Assembly (NCBI GenBank): GCA_013391845.1
Contig: CP058414.1
Span: forward strand, 2,342,501-2,406,500
Length of the DNA stretch: 64,000 bases
Origin: Pseudoalteromonas shioyasakiensis
Lineage (GTDB): Bacteria; Pseudomonadota; Gammaproteobacteria; Enterobacterales; Alteromonadaceae
Reading direction: 5' to 3'
Under the pieces are notes generated by a model that had not been told where the DNA came from, searched no databases, and saw only the letters and a program-made list of their open reading frames with translations. This document shows, piece by piece, positions 35,463 through 44,930 of the stretch (position 1 is the stretch's first letter; each line of letters opens with the position of its first letter). The position numbers and the translations under genes are program-made.

Positions 35463-36740
35463 TTAAGATTTATCTCTTGGCACAAAATCAAGCACTGTAG
35501 CATTTATGCAGTATCTATCTTTACCTCTTGGCCCTTCACCAGGGAACAAATGACCTAAGTGAATGCCGGAGCTTTTTGACTTAAGCTCAATTCGCTGCAT
35601 GCCGTAACTATTATCTTCATGCATTGTCACACTATCTTTTACAGGATGAGTAAATGAAAGCCAACCGGTGCCAGAATTGAATCTGTTTCGGGTGTCAAAA
35701 AGCGGCGCACCACTTAACTTATCAATGAAAATTCCATCAGGTGTATTTTTAAAGATATCGTATTGTTTACAAAAAGGGCTGTCTGTAGTCGCATGAAAAG
35801 CCACTCTAAAAGCTTCACTGTCACCCAGCTTAAATGCGCCTAACGCTTTGTAAAACTCACCTTTACTAACATACCCTTGTCTGCCATAAACCTCTTCACC
35901 ATTTTCAATAAATAGTAAAGTAGGAGTCGCCCATGTCGGAGTTTTTATGTTTAAACCATCAAGTTCATCAGCATGGCGAAAGGTCATAGGGATCGACCCC
36001 ATGTATTCATTGGCGACCTCTTTTTTGAATTTTTCACAGTATGGGCAATAACCTTTAGCATCTATCACTACAATTTGCTTACCTGCCAATAAGGCTGTGT
36101 TATCAACCTGCTGTTTTTCTACTGGTGTAAAAACAACGCCTGTTGAGTGATCTGGGCAATAGCCATTAGGATTTTTCTTTAAATAATCTTGGTGATAATC
36201 CTCAGCAGCATAAAACGCATCAAGCGGTTTTATCACAGTTACAATCATGCCAAACCCTGCTGCTGTTAGTTTCTCTTGATATTCATCTTTAAGTTTATTG
36301 GCAATCTCGAGTTGCTCATTATTACTAGTCAAAATTGTTGAGCGATATTGAGTACCAATATCATTACCTTGGCGATTTAGCTGAGTAGGATCATGGTTTT
36401 CAAAATAGTGTTTTAAAAGTGATTGTGTTGTTAACTCGTTACTGTTGTATGTCACTTTAACTACTTCTGCGTAATTGTTTTCATCAAAACGACGAGAACT
36501 ACGAGTAATATTTTTGTAAGTTGCTTTAAATCCATGCCCATCAGCATAACCAGATACCGCATCTAACACGCCATCCAGTGCTTCATAACGTTTTTCTGCT
36601 CCCCAAAAGCAACCCGAGCCAAGCACTATAGTTTCGATATGCCCTGTTGCATTATCTGGCATTGTGTCAGCTTTAATTGGGCTGATGGTAAAAATGGCAC
36701 TGCAAGTGAATAGTGTCAGTAACATCGACTTAATTGTCAT
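35463..36740 (-). CDS. secreted MsrA-thioredoxin-MsrB fusion
   Basis: The 425-residue protein has a signal peptide (1-24) and three domains. MsrA (about 36-200) has catalytic C44 in GCFWGAE and a resolving C195. A thioredoxin-like domain (about 215-305) has C232-P-Y-C235. MsrB (about 310-425) has catalytic C411 in RYCINA and the HLGHLFPGEGP loop. It repairs both S- and R-methionine sulfoxide in periplasmic proteins. The thioredoxin-like domain in the middle may recycle both. The best known relative, Neisseria PilB, has the order Trx-MsrA-MsrB, so this order is unusual. The MsrB zinc cysteines are absent. Confidence 0.88.
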   Translation of the reverse strand: MTIKSMLLTLFTCSAIFTISPIKADTMPDNATGHIETIVLGSGCFWGAEKRYEALDGVLDAVSGYADGHGFKATYKNITRSSRRFDENNYAEVVKVTYNSNELTTQSLLKHYFENHDPTQLNRQGNDIGTQYRSTILTSNNEQLEIANKLKDEYQEKLTAAGFGMIVTVIKPLDAFYAAEDYHQDYLKKNPNGYCPDHSTGVVFTPVEKQQVDNTALLAGKQIVVIDAKGYCPYCEKFKKEVANEYMGSIPMTFRHADELDGLNIKTPTWATPTLLFIENGEEVYGRQGYVSKGEFYKALGAFKLGDSEAFRVAFHATTDSPFCKQYDIFKNTPDGIFIDKLSGAPLFDTRNRFNSGTGWLSFTHPVKDSVTMHEDNSYGMQRIELKSKSSGIHLGHLFPGEGPRGKDRYCINATVLDFVPRDKS

Positions 36741-36897
36741 ACTAATTTCCTCGTAAAAGCCTGTATTTAATAGAGACCGAGCATAGGTATTAATAATTTC
36801 AACTTAAACGCATGCAAACAGCGATTCACCGCTAACAATTTAACTCTTAACCTTATTTACGGTAAAACACAGCTTTTTAACATTGGGATATTAAAAA

Positions 36898-38421
36898 ATG
36901 AAAATTGCACACAGCTTATCTGCTATTGCATTAGGATTAACACTTGCTACGCAAGTGAATGCCGCAGAGTTCACTTTTGCAAAATCAATTAAACCGAACG
37001 ACAACACCTTAGTTTTATTTTTAGATACAGATAGCCAAGTTGCTAACTTTAATTATTTAAAACCAGAAACCCAAACTCACTTAAACAAAGTTATTGAGTT
37101 TAGTGACTTTAAAGCTGGCTATGGCAAAACATTAGAAGTAATCGCGCCAAATGGTAGCGAACACCAACGCATCTTACTTGTTGGCTTAGGAGAGCAGCCG
37201 AAGCTGGATGCAGCAAAAATGGCAAAACTGGGTGGTAATGTTCACGCTAAATTACAGTCTGCTAAACAAGCAACTGTAAGCCTAGATTTTTCTGAGTTAA
37301 AAGACAGCGCAATCAATGCAAAATACGCTGCTGAATTTGCTCATGGTGCGAATTTACGTGACCATCGTTTTGAGCAATATAAAAAAGAACAAGACAGCCA
37401 TGTTGTTAACTACACGGTTGATGTTGAAAATTTAGACCAAGCAGTCAAAACTCACAAATTACTGCAAAGTATTGAGCAAGGTGTTTTTTTAGCGCGCGAT
37501 TTAACGTCTGAAGTTGCAACAGAAATGACTCCTGCTGATTTTGCAAAAGCTGCAAAAGAGCTTAAAAAGTTAGGTGTTAAAATCACTGTTTTAGAACCTA
37601 AGCAAATCAAAAAGCTTGGCATGGGCGCACTTGAAGCGGTTGGTCGTGGTAGTGAAGAAGGTTCACGTTTAGTTGTTGCTCATTATCAAGGTAATAAAAA
37701 CACGCCTATCGCATTAATAGGTAAAGGTATTACCTTTGATTCGGGTGGTTATAGTATTAAAACAGGTGCATCAATTGCCCGCATGAAGTCAGACATGGCA
37801 GGCGCAGCAGCAGTACTAGGTACTGTAAAAGCAATGGCACTTGCTAAAGCCGATACTAACGTAGTTGCTGTGATGGGCATGGCTGCAAATATGGTGTCAC
37901 AGTTTTCTGTAGCGCCGGGTGATGTAGTTAGAACTGCTGAAGGTTTAAGCGTTGAGATTGTCAATACGGATGCTGAAGGCCGCTTAGTTCTAAGTGACGC
38001 AATGTGGTATGCCCGCGACAAGTTTAAGCCGAGCATTATGGTAGATGTTGCAACCCTAACAGGCTCTAAAATTCGTGCTGTTGGTAATGAATATGCTGCG
38101 GTATTCTCTGATGACGATACACTTGTTGAGCAGTTAACAGTGGCTGGTAAACAAGTAAACGAAAACCTATGGCGTTTACCACTAGGTTACAAAGATGCCT
38201 TAAAATCAGACATTGCTGACCTAAAAAATATCGGCTCACATGGCCCTGGGGCGACTACAGCTGCAAGTTTCTTACAACACTTTGCTGGTGAAACTCGCTG
38301 GGTTCACATTGATATTGCTGGCAACGCGCTAAACTCTAAAGCTAAAGATGAACTAGCTGAAGGCGGAACTGGTTACGGTGTACGTTTATTATCTAATTGG
38401 TTATTAAATAACGCACAGTAA
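36898..38421 (+). CDS. M17 family leucyl aminopeptidase, secreted
   Basis: The 507-residue protein has an N-terminal signal peptide (1-22, VNA-AEF), an N-terminal macro-like domain, and the C-terminal M17 catalytic domain. The metal and active-site motifs IGKGITFDSGGYSIK, MKSDMAGAAAV and NTDAEGRLVLSD are intact. It should remove N-terminal amino acids with two divalent metals, here in the periplasm rather than the cytoplasm, where most PepA proteins act. Divergent from the Msr fusion gene. Confidence 0.9.
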   Translation: MKIAHSLSAIALGLTLATQVNAAEFTFAKSIKPNDNTLVLFLDTDSQVANFNYLKPETQTHLNKVIEFSDFKAGYGKTLEVIAPNGSEHQRILLVGLGEQPKLDAAKMAKLGGNVHAKLQSAKQATVSLDFSELKDSAINAKYAAEFAHGANLRDHRFEQYKKEQDSHVVNYTVDVENLDQAVKTHKLLQSIEQGVFLARDLTSEVATEMTPADFAKAAKELKKLGVKITVLEPKQIKKLGMGALEAVGRGSEEGSRLVVAHYQGNKNTPIALIGKGITFDSGGYSIKTGASIARMKSDMAGAAAVLGTVKAMALAKADTNVVAVMGMAANMVSQFSVAPGDVVRTAEGLSVEIVNTDAEGRLVLSDAMWYARDKFKPSIMVDVATLTGSKIRAVGNEYAAVFSDDDTLVEQLTVAGKQVNENLWRLPLGYKDALKSDIADLKNIGSHGPGATTAASFLQHFAGETRWVHIDIAGNALNSKAKDELAEGGTGYGVRLLSNWLLNNAQ

Positions 38422-38437
38422 TTGCTATTGCACTTTT

Positions 38438-38467
38438 CAAGTGGCTATAAGTAATTATAGCCACTTG
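38438..38467 (+). terminator. hairpin after the aminopeptidase gene
   Basis: Perfect 13-base arms CAAGTGGCTATAA / TTATAGCCACTTG with a GTAA loop, 17 bases after the stop codon. The T tract is weak, so termination is likely but not certain. Confidence 0.65.
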
Positions 38468-38571
38468 ATTGTCATGAGTTTTTCTAATTAACACCAAAGA
38501 CACATTTACATCATCAACATCCAGCCTATATGCTAAGAAGCATTAAGGGATAATAATAAGATTAATGAGTA

Positions 38572-39240
38572 ATGACGACGACCAATAGCACACCTAAGAT
38601 TATGGCGCTCACTACACACAGCATTTTTTTTGATGCCTACGTGACAGGAAGCGACACACTTAATACACAAAAGAAAATATGGGCATTAGCTCAGTACTGT
38701 AAAAATAGTGATGATTTTGTTGATGTAGTTCCTGCCAATAATAATTTAACCCTATATTTAAAAGAACCAACTCAACTTGCAGGCTGGCTACCAAGATTAC
38801 TTGAGCAATGGCACGAACTTAAATCCAGTGACTTTAATTCGCGTCATCATAAGTTAGCTACGCGCTACGGCGGTGAATATGGGCCTGATATCGCGCATGT
38901 TGCTAAGCATCATAACCTCTCTGTCGACGATGTTGCTCAAATGCACAGCAATGCCAAATACCATGTTCTGTTTTTAGGCTTTAAACCCGGCTTTGCTTAT
39001 TTAGATGGTTTAAATCCAAAGCTTTTTACACCTCGTCATGCTGAACCACGGCTTTCTGTACCAAAAGGTTCTGTTGCTATCGGCGGTGAGCAAACGGGTA
39101 TTTACCCTGAAACTTCCCCCGGTGGCTGGCAGATTATCGGCCATACAGATTTTAAATTATTTGATATTAATGCTGCTTCACCATGTGCTATTGAGCCCGG
39201 CGATACTTTAGAGTTTGTTATTCAGGAGGTGTTAAAATGA
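38572..39240 (+). CDS. pxpB: 5-oxoprolinase subunit B
   Basis: PxpB (KipI-like, 222 residues) works with PxpA and PxpC to hydrolyse 5-oxoproline to glutamate using ATP. Family blocks are FLGFKPGFAYLDGL (about 129-142), PRLSVPKGSVAIGGEQTGIYP, and TSPGGWQIIGHT. No pxpA lies nearby. A seven-codon frame starting ATG at 38565 overlaps the chosen ATG at 38572, and the ribosome-binding site is weak, so a start a few codons later (MALTTHS) is possible. Confidence 0.88.
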   Translation: MTTTNSTPKIMALTTHSIFFDAYVTGSDTLNTQKKIWALAQYCKNSDDFVDVVPANNNLTLYLKEPTQLAGWLPRLLEQWHELKSSDFNSRHHKLATRYGGEYGPDIAHVAKHHNLSVDDVAQMHSNAKYHVLFLGFKPGFAYLDGLNPKLFTPRHAEPRLSVPKGSVAIGGEQTGIYPETSPGGWQIIGHTDFKLFDINAASPCAIEPGDTLEFVIQEVLK

Positions 39241-40172
39241 TCACTATCATCAAACCTGGCATGCAAATGTCTATACAAGATCAAGGACGCACAGGATCTC
39301 GTCACTTAGGAATTGGTCAATCTGGTTGTATCGACCCTTATGCGCAAATAATAACGAACCGTTTAGTCGGCAATGATGATAATAATCCAGTAATCGAAAT
39401 CACCTTAGGTCTTGCTGAGATACAATTTGATAATGATTATTACATTGCTCTACATGGCACTGATATGAAAGCCACAGTAAACGGCAATGCCGTGGAACCA
39501 GGATGGAGTTTTTATATCAAAAAAGGTGATGTATTAAAGCTCAATGCAGCACGCCATGGTTTTAGAAGTTACCTTGCGATTGGCGGCAAGTGGCATTTAC
39601 CAGAGCCTATTTTAGATTCTTACTCAACTGATATTTCAGCTGGTTTTGGTGGTTTAACCGGTCACGCACTGCAAACTGGTGATACCTTTCAAATTACGCC
39701 TAAGTACAAGACCAAAATTGGTTTAGGCGCCATGCTTCCACCTAAAAGTACGCAGATACGAATTCATGCTGCACCACACGCCGCGTTGCTACCTAAAAAC
39801 ACCATTGTAAACTTTATTAATCATTCATGGCATGTGTCTCCTAACAGCAACCGCATGGGCACAAGACTATTAAGTGATGAGTGTGATATCAGCCATGATA
39901 TTTCACTACCATCTATGGCTGTTGCTCCTGGGTGTATCCAGTTACCGCCAAACGGTGAACCCATAGTGCTTTTAAATGATGCGCAAACAACGGGGGGTTA
40001 CCCATTACTTGGTACAGTGATCGAAGCAGATCTTCGTCACTTTGCACAATTAAAACCAGGCGATTTCTTACACTTTAAGTTTGTGACACTCAAGGAAGCG
40101 CATGAAGCACAAGAAAAGCTAACTGCACACTTAAATCAACTTGCGATAGCCCTTAACTATATTAATAAATAA
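39237..40172 (+). CDS. pxpC: 5-oxoprolinase subunit C
   Basis: PxpC (KipA-like carboxyltransferase-fold protein, 311 residues) is the partner of PxpB. IQDQGRTGSRHLGIGQSG (about 12-29), NPVIEITLG, and the C-terminal PNGEPIVLLNDAQTTGGYP block are diagnostic. The ATGA overlap with pxpB indicates translational coupling. PxpB and PxpC are known to act as a complex. Confidence 0.92.
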   Translation: MITIIKPGMQMSIQDQGRTGSRHLGIGQSGCIDPYAQIITNRLVGNDDNNPVIEITLGLAEIQFDNDYYIALHGTDMKATVNGNAVEPGWSFYIKKGDVLKLNAARHGFRSYLAIGGKWHLPEPILDSYSTDISAGFGGLTGHALQTGDTFQITPKYKTKIGLGAMLPPKSTQIRIHAAPHAALLPKNTIVNFINHSWHVSPNSNRMGTRLLSDECDISHDISLPSMAVAPGCIQLPPNGEPIVLLNDAQTTGGYPLLGTVIEADLRHFAQLKPGDFLHFKFVTLKEAHEAQEKLTAHLNQLAIALNYINK

Positions 40173-40197
40173 CTCATAATTTATTTAAGTTAAAATT

Positions 40198-40225
40198 AGC
40201 GAGCAAAGCTAACCTTTGCTCGCGC
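40198..40225 (+). terminator. hairpin after pxpC
   Basis: AGCGAGCAAAG / CTTTGCTCGCGCT with a 5-base loop, 26 bases past the pxpC stop. There is a modest T-rich tail. Confidence 0.6.
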
Positions 40226-40542
40226 TATCTTTACGACTTGTCTATACATTTAAAAAGGTAAAAAACCACACATTTTTATGCACCAAAGCTGTGCAGGTCA
40301 TTTAGTAATAAGAGCCTTTATATTAGGCCCTATATCACCCAATTTGTGCAAATCAAGCATTTAAACTGCTCAGCCTTTAACCACTTACCCCATACTGGTG
40401 CAAAGACATAATCCTAGGTGCATATTTTATTCTCAATTAATTAAAAAACCTGTGTGACTTAGGTAATTATTTCTGTTAAAACAAACATTCGCAGTTATAT
40501 AAATTCTGTTAACTGCGCACATAATTGGAATGAGGAGTCACT
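40226..40542 (+). other. AT-rich leader of asnB
   Basis: No coding frame is visible. The 17-base dyad TGCAC-N7-GTGCA (40279-40295) resembles an NtrC site, and further GGTGCA half-sites occur near 40399 and 40419. No good sigma-54 promoter follows them, so nitrogen control is only a possibility. Confidence 0.35.
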
Positions 40543-42210
40543 ATGTGTTCAATATTTGGGGTATTAGATATTAAATCTGATCCCACTCAATTGCGAAGCC
40601 AAGCAATTGAGATGTCAAAACTATTAAGACACCGCGGACCAGATTGGTCTGGCGTATATTCATCTGATAAAGCTATTTTAGTGCATGAACGTCTTGCTAT
40701 TGTTGGCGTTTCGAGTGGTGCACAACCATTGTACAACCCAGAGCGTACAAATATTCTTGCTGTTAATGGTGAAATTTATAACCACAAAGAATTAGCCGCA
40801 AGCTTAGAAACTGATTTTACTTTTCAAACTCAGTCAGACTGTGAAGTTATTTTGGCTTTATATAAGCAAAAAGGCCCTGAGTTTTTAGACGATTTAAATG
40901 GTATTTTTGCCTTTTGCTTATACGATGAAGAGCAAGATGCCTACTTAATTGGTCGTGACCATATCGGTATTATTCCACTTTATACAGGTCATGATGAACA
41001 TGGTAACTTTTATGTAGCTTCAGAACTGAAAGCACTTTCGCCAATTTGTAAACATATTGAAGAATTCCCTCCGGGTCATTTCTTATGGAGCAAAGATGGG
41101 CAACTTCGTAAATACTACAGTCGTGATTGGCAAAGCTATGATGCTGTAAAAGACAACGAAGCAAAAACAAGCGATGTAAAAGAAGGTTTAGAGGCTGCTG
41201 TTAAACGTCAATTAATGTGTGACGTTCCATATGGCGTTCTATTATCAGGTGGTTTAGATTCATCTGTTATCTCGGCTATTACGCAACGTTTTGCTGCAAA
41301 ACGTATCGAAGACAATGACGAGTCTGATGCTTGGTGGCCAAAACTACATTCATTCTCTGTGGGTCTTGAAGGTTCGCCTGATTTAGCAGCTGCACAAAAA
41401 GTAGCTGATATGATTGGTACGATTCACCACCCTATTCACTTTACAATTCAAGAAGGTATTGATGCACTACGTGAAGTGATTTATCACATCGAAACGTATG
41501 ATGTAACAACCATTCGTGCCTCAACACCAATGTATTTAATGGCGCGCCAAATTAAAGCTATGGGTATTAAAATGGTGTTGTCTGGTGAAGGTGCCGATGA
41601 GCTTTTTGGGGGTTACCTTTACTTCCACAAAGCGCCAAACGCGCAAGAGTTCCATGAAGAGCTTAATCGTAAGGTATCAAAACTAAATATGTTTGATTGC
41701 TTACGTGCTAATAAATCGATGGCAGCATGGGGCGTTGAAGCGCGTGTTCCATTCTTAGATAAAGAGTTTGTTGATGTAGCAATGCGCATCAACCCAGAAG
41801 CGAAAATGTGTAAAGACGGTAAAATTGAAAAACACATCATTCGTGAAGCGTTTGACGGCTATTTACCAGACGAAGTGCTTTGGCGCCAAAAAGAACAATT
41901 CTCTGATGGTGTTGGTTATAACTGGATTGATACTTTAAAAGAGTATGTAAACGATCAAGTTAGTGATCAAGACCTAGCTAATGCAAAATACAAATACCCG
42001 ATTAATACCCCAGATTCTAAAGAGGCGTATTTCTATCGTAGTATTTTTGAAGAGCACTTCCCAGGTGATGCAGCTGCGAAATGTGTTCCGCATGGCAAAT
42101 CAGTTGCTTGTTCAACTCCTGAAGCGCTTGCATGGGATGCATCATTCCAAAATAATGCTGATCCTTCGGGTCGTGCTGCGGGCGTTCATAACGACGCGTA
42201 CAAGAAGTAG
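40543..42210 (+). CDS. asnB: asparagine synthase B (glutamine-hydrolysing)
   Basis: The 555-residue enzyme makes asparagine from aspartate, glutamine and ATP. Residues 2-210 form the Ntn glutaminase with nucleophile Cys2 (MCSIFGVL). The synthetase half has the ATP-pyrophosphatase P-loop SGGLDSS (about 232-238), SGEGADELFGGY, and WGVEARVPFLD. Length and motifs match E. coli AsnB. Transcribed alone. Confidence 0.96.
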   Translation: MCSIFGVLDIKSDPTQLRSQAIEMSKLLRHRGPDWSGVYSSDKAILVHERLAIVGVSSGAQPLYNPERTNILAVNGEIYNHKELAASLETDFTFQTQSDCEVILALYKQKGPEFLDDLNGIFAFCLYDEEQDAYLIGRDHIGIIPLYTGHDEHGNFYVASELKALSPICKHIEEFPPGHFLWSKDGQLRKYYSRDWQSYDAVKDNEAKTSDVKEGLEAAVKRQLMCDVPYGVLLSGGLDSSVISAITQRFAAKRIEDNDESDAWWPKLHSFSVGLEGSPDLAAAQKVADMIGTIHHPIHFTIQEGIDALREVIYHIETYDVTTIRASTPMYLMARQIKAMGIKMVLSGEGADELFGGYLYFHKAPNAQEFHEELNRKVSKLNMFDCLRANKSMAAWGVEARVPFLDKEFVDVAMRINPEAKMCKDGKIEKHIIREAFDGYLPDEVLWRQKEQFSDGVGYNWIDTLKEYVNDQVSDQDLANAKYKYPINTPDSKEAYFYRSIFEEHFPGDAAAKCVPHGKSVACSTPEALAWDASFQNNADPSGRAAGVHNDAYKK

Positions 42211-42217
42211 TAAATTT

Positions 42218-42244
42218 GTGCTGCAAACACTATGTTTGCAGCAC
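42218..42244 (+). terminator. terminator of asnB
   Basis: Perfect 12-base arms GTGCTGCAAACA / TGTTTGCAGCAC with a 3-base loop, 8 bases after the stop codon, followed by TTTCATCTC. Confidence 0.8.
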
Positions 42245-42542
42245 TTTCATCTCAACTAAAATAATTTGCTTTGAAATAATACTGTCATCAAATTATTCCT
42301 CACCCGCAGCAATTTGTTCACAATTCCAACAAAAAAAGAAAAAAACTGCATTTATTCGGCTGTTTAGGGACAAAACCATTTACATTTTTTTTCGAGCTCC
42401 TACACTAAAGATTAGACTTTGGTACAAATTTAGTTCGTCTACAAACTATTTTTTAATTTCCTACGTAAAAAGAGGATTAGTTGAACTTGTGCCATCCGGC
42501 CGTTTAGCTTTCTGCTAGATATAACTACAACAAGAGGTATTC
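42245..42542. other. gap between asnB and the BCCT gene
   Basis: No gene is supported. A 100-codon open frame here (42216-42518) has no family resemblance and starts inside the asnB terminator. The right end supplies the AAGAGG ribosome-binding site of the transporter. Confidence 0.4.
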
Positions 42543-44117
42543 ATGAGCGAACATCATGATAAGTACAGTATCGACAATACCGACTATACCGTCGGTCAGG
42601 ACAATGTACAAAAATGGGGTTTTGATGTGCATAACCCTGTATTTGGCATCAGCGCTGGTTTAATTGCCCTATTCTTAGTGGCAACATTAGTTTCAGATGC
42701 TGAAACAGCAAAAACTACCCTGAATGGTATTAAAAACGACATTATTAATAATTTTGATGGCTTTTTTATGTGGTCAGCAAACTTATTCGTATTGTTTTGC
42801 TTAGCATTAATTGTTTCACCATACGGTAATATCCGCCTTGGTGGTAAAGAAGCACGCCCAACTCACTCTCGTATTTCTTGGTTAGCAATGCTATTTGCTG
42901 CAGGTATGGGTATTGGGTTAATGTTTTGGGGCGTGGCAGAGCCAGTCGCGTACTTTACAGGCTGGTACGAAACACCACTAGGTGTTGAAGCAAACACACC
43001 AGAAGCCGCTAAATTGGCAATGGGCGCAACTATGTTCCATTGGGGTCTGCATCCTTGGGCAATTTACGCTGTTGTTTCTCTTTCGTTGGCATTCTTTTGC
43101 TACAACAAAGGGCTACCTTTATCTATTCGCTCTATTTTTTACCCTATTTTAGGCGACAAAGCATGGGGCTGGCCTGGGCATTTAATCGATATTCTAGCAG
43201 TGCTTGCTACCCTATTTGGCCTTGCGACCTCACTTGGATTAGGCGCACAACAAGCGGCCGCAGGTATTAACCATGTATTTGGCACTGATAGCGGAATTGG
43301 TTTACAAATTGGCGTTATTGTTGGTGTAACTCTACTGGCTGTGATCTCTGTTGTTCGTGGTATTGATGGTGGTGTAAAACTGCTTAGCAACGTAAACATG
43401 CTTATCGCTCTAGTGTTACTAGTATTTGTTGCAATCGTTGGCTTTGCCGCAGCTTTTGGCAACCTTCCTAACACAGTAATGGGTTATGTTGAAAATATCA
43501 TTCCACTTAGTAATCCACATGGTCGTGAAGATGAGACATGGATGCACGGCTGGACAGTATTCTATTGGGCTTGGTGGATTTCATGGTCACCGTTTGTAGG
43601 TATGTTCATTGCGCGCGTATCTGAAGGCCGTACAATTCGTGAGTTCTTAATTGCTGTACTACTAGTCCCAACTATTGTCACCATCTTCTGGATGTCAATT
43701 TATGGTGGTATTGCTATTGAACAAGTGGTTGATAAAGTAGGTGTGCTAGGTGAAAAAGGTTTAACTGATGTACCACTGGCTATGTTCCAAATGTTTGAAG
43801 CTCTGCCAATGTCGCAAGTGCTTTCGTTCATTGCTATTGTGCTGGTACTTGTGTTCTTTATCACTTCATCAGACTCAGGTTCATTAGTAATCGACTCAAT
43901 CACTGCAGGTGGTAAAGTTGATGCCCCTGTACCACAGCGTATTTTCTGGGCATCAATTGAGGGTGCTATTGCAGCGGCACTTGTTTGGATTGGTGGTACA
44001 CAAGCTATCGAAGCATTACAAGCTGGAGCCGTATCAACTGGCTTACCTTTCACATTTGTATTGCTACTTATGTGTGTGAGTTTAATCCTTGGTTTAAGAA
44101 CAGAACCGAGAAACTAA
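42543..44117 (+). CDS. BCCT family betaine/choline/carnitine transporter
   Basis: The 524-residue protein has about twelve hydrophobic helices and imports a quaternary ammonium solute such as glycine betaine, choline or DMSP using an ion gradient. Family motifs are GMGIGLMFWGVAEP (about 122-135), HWGLHPWAIYA, and the Trp-rich segment WAWWISWSPFVGMFIAR followed by GRTIREF. The substrate cannot be read from sequence, and there is no long C-terminal osmosensing tail. Osmoprotectant uptake fits a marine host. Confidence 0.92.
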   Translation: MSEHHDKYSIDNTDYTVGQDNVQKWGFDVHNPVFGISAGLIALFLVATLVSDAETAKTTLNGIKNDIINNFDGFFMWSANLFVLFCLALIVSPYGNIRLGGKEARPTHSRISWLAMLFAAGMGIGLMFWGVAEPVAYFTGWYETPLGVEANTPEAAKLAMGATMFHWGLHPWAIYAVVSLSLAFFCYNKGLPLSIRSIFYPILGDKAWGWPGHLIDILAVLATLFGLATSLGLGAQQAAAGINHVFGTDSGIGLQIGVIVGVTLLAVISVVRGIDGGVKLLSNVNMLIALVLLVFVAIVGFAAAFGNLPNTVMGYVENIIPLSNPHGREDETWMHGWTVFYWAWWISWSPFVGMFIARVSEGRTIREFLIAVLLVPTIVTIFWMSIYGGIAIEQVVDKVGVLGEKGLTDVPLAMFQMFEALPMSQVLSFIAIVLVLVFFITSSDSGSLVIDSITAGGKVDAPVPQRIFWASIEGAIAAALVWIGGTQAIEALQAGAVSTGLPFTFVLLLMCVSLILGLRTEPRN

Positions 44118-44136
44118 CCACTCAGCTCTAAATAAT

Positions 44137-44162
44137 AAAAACGCCGCATTTGCGGCGTTTTT
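44137..44162. terminator. terminator after the BCCT gene
   Basis: AAAAACGCCGCA / TGCGGCGTTTTT, 12-base arms with a 2-base loop, between convergent genes. Confidence 0.9.
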
Positions 44163-44222
44163 TATTTATAAGCTTTGGTCAATTAATTTAAATTACCCGA
44201 TATATAGTCGGTGCAACGGTTG

Positions 44223-44930
44223 TTATATAAGAAATTCGCTTAGCGGCGTATCTTGGCGGTAATGATATGCGATTTGCGCTTGTAATAGCTCTGCGGTAGC
44301 AGTGGCATCATTCAGCGCATTGTGGTTTTGATACGCGGGCAGCGAATAACGAATACGAGAATCAGCTAATCGCACAGAATCAAGCTTAGAGTTGAATAAT
44401 CTACCTAGTAACCCCTGCTTTGCTCGCAGAGCACGAGTTTCCAGATCTAGCGTGTCTATAACGGCAAACTCAAGGCCTTCACCTAATCGAGCTTGCAACG
44501 CTTGATATAAAAAATGCCTTTCAATGGGTGCAAAATGCACCACAATCACTTTGCCCTTCAATGCTGTTAGCAATGGTTCCATAATTGTTGAGAAATCTGG
44601 CGCATCGCTTACTTCTGAATGGGTTATGCCATGAATAACAATCGACTCTTCAGCAAGCTTACGCCTTGGCTGAACAATCCAATGCTGGCTATCTTTACAA
44701 AAGATACGCTTAGTATTAAATGGGATTAAGCCGACACTGACTATATCGTCATTTTGAAAATTTAGACCTGTTGTCTCAAAATCAAGCGCCACTAAGGGAA
44801 CGTCACAGATTGGTATCTTTAGGTCACAAATGGCAGATTCATAAAACTCTTGAATTAACGGCTGTTTACTAGCAGCTAATAACTGCTGATACCGAGTCGG
44901 CCAATCAAGTTTTGCCCCTTGTTTTGCCAT
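44223..44930 (-). CDS. DnaQ-like 3'-5' exonuclease domain protein
   Basis: The 235-residue DEDDh exonuclease has ALDFETTGLNF (Exo I, D and E about 48-50), HFAPIERHFL (Exo II), and HNALNDATATAEL (Exo III with His and Asp). It resembles the PolIII epsilon proofreading domain but is not the replicative DnaQ, since it lacks the C-terminal alpha-binding tail and sits with a DUF294 gene. The ATG overlaps the stop of that gene as TAATG, so the two are translationally coupled and probably act together. Role unknown. Confidence 0.85.
   Translation of the reverse strand: MAKQGAKLDWPTRYQQLLAASKQPLIQEFYESAICDLKIPICDVPLVALDFETTGLNFQNDDIVSVGLIPFNTKRIFCKDSQHWIVQPRRKLAEESIVIHGITHSEVSDAPDFSTIMEPLLTALKGKVIVVHFAPIERHFLYQALQARLGEGLEFAVIDTLDLETRALRAKQGLLGRLFNSKLDSVRLADSRIRYSLPAYQNHNALNDATATAELLQAQIAYHYRQDTPLSEFLI

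Noticed and set aside
40300..40540. Sigma-54 promoter before asnB
   Set aside because: TTGTGCAAATCAAGCA and neighbours do not keep the GG and GC pair at the required spacing.
42216..42518. 100-codon plus-strand frame between asnB and the BCCT gene
   Set aside because: Begins within the asnB terminator hairpin, lacks a ribosome-binding site and has no recognisable domains.
42543..44117. Truncated BCCT transporter
   Set aside because: At 524 residues it ends just after the last helix, as many family members without long C-terminal tails do, and a terminator follows.
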